A program made the position numbers and the translations under genes. Shown here piece by piece: positions 61,695-64,000 of a stretch of 64,000 bases of DNA. Below the pieces are notes generated by a model. The model had not been told where the DNA came from. It saw nothing but the letters and a program-made list of their open reading frames with translations, and did not search any database. Positions within the stretch are counted from its first letter, which is position 1, and each line of letters opens with the position of its first letter. Origin of the DNA: Cryptomeria japonica (taxonomy: Eukaryota > Streptophyta > Pinopsida > Cupressales > Cupressaceae); NCBI RefSeq assembly GCF_030272615.1, contig NC_081409.1:612557755-612621754 (forward strand), read 5' to 3'.

Positions 61695-62992
61695 AGAGAT
61701 ATACTTTGAACATGTGTGGTGGATTCTGGCAAGGAATCAATGCTTGAACATGAGGAAGAGGGACTTTGAATGGGGTCCTCTAAAATAGGTAATGGCAATA
61801 AAGTGCATGGTGGCATTGGGTCTAGTATTTCTGAAACATGACAGGGATGTGCATCATGAATTGGATTATCTTGCCAATCAATTGTGGATATCCCTTGGGT
61901 AATTTCATCATTGGCTTTATTGTTTGATGAGGATGATATGGAAGGTTCTTGTGAAACTTTGAAAGGTGTAGGGATAGATGCCACTGGAGAGTCAATTTAT
62001 TTGCGGGGGTATGATGCATTGCTAGACATAAGTGTATTATTCCAATCTTCCTCAAAGGAGTCACTTGGTGATTTTGTTAAGATCCTTGCAATAAGGCCAC
62101 CTTTCTTTTGAGGTTTTGACATGGTTGTATTTGGAATTTGAACTTGTTTAGCAAGGAGTTCGTTATGGTTTGATGTCATGTTTTGATTTCAAACTAGATG
62201 TTGATCGAATTGGTTTGACATGTTTAAAATTTGGCTTAGTGCATGCTGCAAGTTTTGTTCTTGAATGACTAGTTGTAATTGCTGATACGAATTTGTTGAC
62301 TGCATTTGTTGTTGATATTCGACAATTGGTTGAGACATTTGTTAACATGGTACAATTGGTTGATCAAATTGTTGAAATTATACCATTGATTGTGTTGGTT
62401 GAAAATGTTGGACCATTGGCTGTGCTAGTTGAAAATGTTGGATATGTTGTGTTGGTTGGACTATTGGTTGCGATGGTTGAAAATGTGATTGATAGTAAAC
62501 ACCTTCTTGTTCTTGTAGTGAAAGCACATAATGTTGTTGGATCTTTGCTTGAAATTATTTCAACATCTCTATTTGTGAGAGGAGCGTAGGTATGTCTGAT
62601 CATTCAATAAGAGCTTGTTCATCAAATGACGCAATGCTTGAATCTGGAATTTTAAATTTCCAAAGAGCTTTCATCATTTGGGATCTAATCTTTACTCTGT
62701 TTATTGCCTTTTTTACGATCTCCCATTCTTGAGATAGTTTCTCCTCTAGTTGTTTTATTTGGACATTCAAGTCATTGTGATAATTTTGATCAAAGTTTTC
62801 TGACATGTAAAAATTAGATTGACATGACGGATTGGTCAATTGTGACAACATGGATTCATAAGAAGGTTGGGACCTCATTTCAACAAACATTTCACTATGC
62901 AATGCAACTAATGGGATAATGCAAGCTAAAAGGATGATAATGCAACTTATGTTGTTGGACTCTTGAAAATTTGGGATGACAATTATGTACAC
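61695..62992 (-). pseudogene. Gag-like Gln/Pro-rich ORF of the outermost element, upstream part
   Basis: Read on minus from 62992, the protein starts hydrophobic and then has a Glu/Lys/Gln helix-like segment (62850-62640). A Gln/Pro-rich repeat of HFQP and QPIVQ type follows (about 62500-62250), in a frame broken by several stops. After that come a Lys-rich part with KPQKKGGLIAR near 62110 and a Ser/Pro-rich part to 61700. The last ~100 bp contain 60-bp tandem units (20 residues each, with SLPESTTHVQS). The Copia insertion lies within these units and the reading continues at 39422. The family is not recognised. A gag-like structural role is inferred. Confidence 0.5.
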
Positions 62993-63633
62993 CTAAATGC
63001 AACCTAAATGATTGACAATGCAACTGAGGATAAGTATGCAACCTATGTTTTTGATGATTTTAGAGATTTTAGACAAACCTTAAAAATGCAACCCTAAATA
63101 TTCAACCCTTACGAAATTGAGATGACGTCTAGACCTTAAAAGGACAAGTTGACAAAAGGACAAATGTCAGTGTCTCACCTATATGCTTGGATAGTAAGAT
63201 AGGTTCGACAAAATGTTGTTGATGACAAAAGAGACAAAAGTTTGACAAGGTCTAGACTTCCTAACAACGACTTACGGTTTTATCTAAAGAATTGAATTCT
63301 CAAGTATGCCAAAACCTAATTTTGGACACTATAATGCAAAAGGACAAATGACCTAAGGTATAAACCCACAATATGATATGACAATGACCTAAGCTATGGA
63401 ATGACTTAGGGCATGCAAAATGACACCTAAGAAAGGACCTAAGGATGATATGCAAAATGACTCCTAAGAAAGGACCTAATGATGGTATGAAAAATACCAC
63501 CTAAGAAAGGACCTAAGGATGGTATGCAACATGACCCCTAAGAAAGGACCTAATGATGGTGATGCACTGCAAAAAGGACAAGGTTAAGATAAACAAATAC
63601 CTCAACAAGAAACAACAAGAGTCGATTGTTAGG
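62993..63633 (-). other. Leader of the outermost element, with a minisatellite
   Basis: No coding motif. ATGCAACCTA-like short repeats occur at 62990-63100. The 37-bp minisatellite at 63413-63560 is described separately. Confidence 0.4.
63413..63560. repeat. 37-bp minisatellite, four copies
   Basis: Four head-to-tail units share the core CCTAAGAAAGGACCTAA, with a few differences each. Copies 1 and 3 read AAGGATG where copies 2 and 4 read AATGATG, an alternating pattern. Confidence 0.9.
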
Positions 63634-64000
63634 TGTTAGAAAATCATAAATTAAAAACTATCCTAAGCAAGTATATCAAGAAAGACACTACTAAGCAAAA
63701 AGAAAGCTTAAGGAATCTACAAAAAGCAACTAAGCTCCTCCAAATGCTCTCTACCATGCTGGTAGCTTCTCCTTCCTTGTTCCTCTCCTCTCCAAGTTCC
63801 AAAATAGTGTAGCTCTCAGTAGCTTTTTGCACTATGGATGCTTATGGAGGATTGAGATTGAAGTATTTTGCTCTAAATGTGAATAAAAAGCTAATACTAA
63901 ATGCTATTGATGCTAAAATGATTTATTTTATCCAAGATGAAAAGATATTAGTTGATTATGCTAAAATGCTCTCTTAAAATGCCTATAGCTTAAATGCATA
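63634..64000 (-). repeat. LTR segment at the window edge
   Basis: 63765-63840 resembles 10540-10625 in the minus-strand LTR, including the TCCTCTCCAAGT...GTGTAGCTCTCA block. A TGTTAG at 63634 is a possible boundary. No clear priming site is visible before it. It continues beyond the window. Confidence 0.5.

Larger units (their letters stand above)
28210..64000 (-). mobile_element. Outermost nested minus-strand LTR element (inferred)
   Basis: The pieces 29.57-31.94, 37.94-39.42 and 61.70-63.63 kb become continuous when the two Copia insertions are removed, and the ORF pieces at 62.0-62.9 and 38.0-39.4 kb read in the same direction. An LTR with a purine tract lies at the low end and an LTR-like segment at the high end, running out of the window. 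The two end LTRs were not shown to match each other by eye, so this could be two related elements. No pol domain was found in the visible pieces. Confidence 0.45.

Noticed and set aside
63413-63560. Possible CRISPR-like array
   Set aside because: Units are directly adjacent and diverged, with no unique spacers, and the surrounding DNA is plant-type. It is a minisatellite.

Overview
This window looks like plant nuclear DNA that is almost entirely LTR retrotransposon sequence: AT-rich, with no convincing host gene, tRNA, rRNA or prokaryotic feature. Most priming sites match the initiator tRNA-Met (TGGTATCAGAG), LTRs are bounded by TG...CA, and insertions are flanked by 5-bp target duplications. 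Large LTRs, deep nesting and unusual accessory ORFs suggest a seed plant with a big, repeat-rich genome (a gymnosperm is plausible), but the species cannot be fixed from the sequence alone.

Left part (1-28 kb). 1-2379 is the end of a non-coding LTR element. 3178-8644 is a complete element (perfect TTCAA duplication) that encodes an unrecognised 499-residue ORF and no polymerase. 8.6-10.3 kb is unassigned DNA ending in a 146-bp (TA)n tract. About 10.4-11.6 kb is a minus-strand LTR. 13312-15153 plus 21826-21956 is one broken accessory ORF, split by a decayed minus-strand Copia element (15154-21825, perfect ACAAC duplication). 22-26 kb is AT-rich and featureless. 26176-28200 is the truncated 3' end of another minus-strand Copia element.

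Right part (28-64 kb). This is a nest four levels deep. The outermost layer is a minus-strand element with a Gln/Pro-rich gag-like ORF, visible at 29.6-31.9, 37.9-39.4 and 61.7-63.6 kb. Into it went a plus-strand Copia (31938-37935) and a minus-strand Copia (39423-61694). The second was hit in its RNase H region by a plus-strand element without polymerase (41445-57038, perfect AATAC). That element's second ORF was hit by a Gypsy-like element carrying only protease and a G-patch-like segment (44833-52492, perfect CTATC). The innermost element has the most similar LTR pair, as nesting order predicts.

How the parts may work together: the autonomous-type Copia at 39423-61694 and the polymerase-less element at 41445-57038 share LTR end, priming site and polypurine tract, so the first type could supply enzymes for the second. 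Both, and the 26 kb fragment, carry a hairpin at the 3' end of the LTR whose C-rich loop is kept while stem bases change together. Other families here also have a hairpin just before the priming site. This recurring terminal hairpin, and the ORFs carried by the polymerase-less elements, are the most unusual content of the window.
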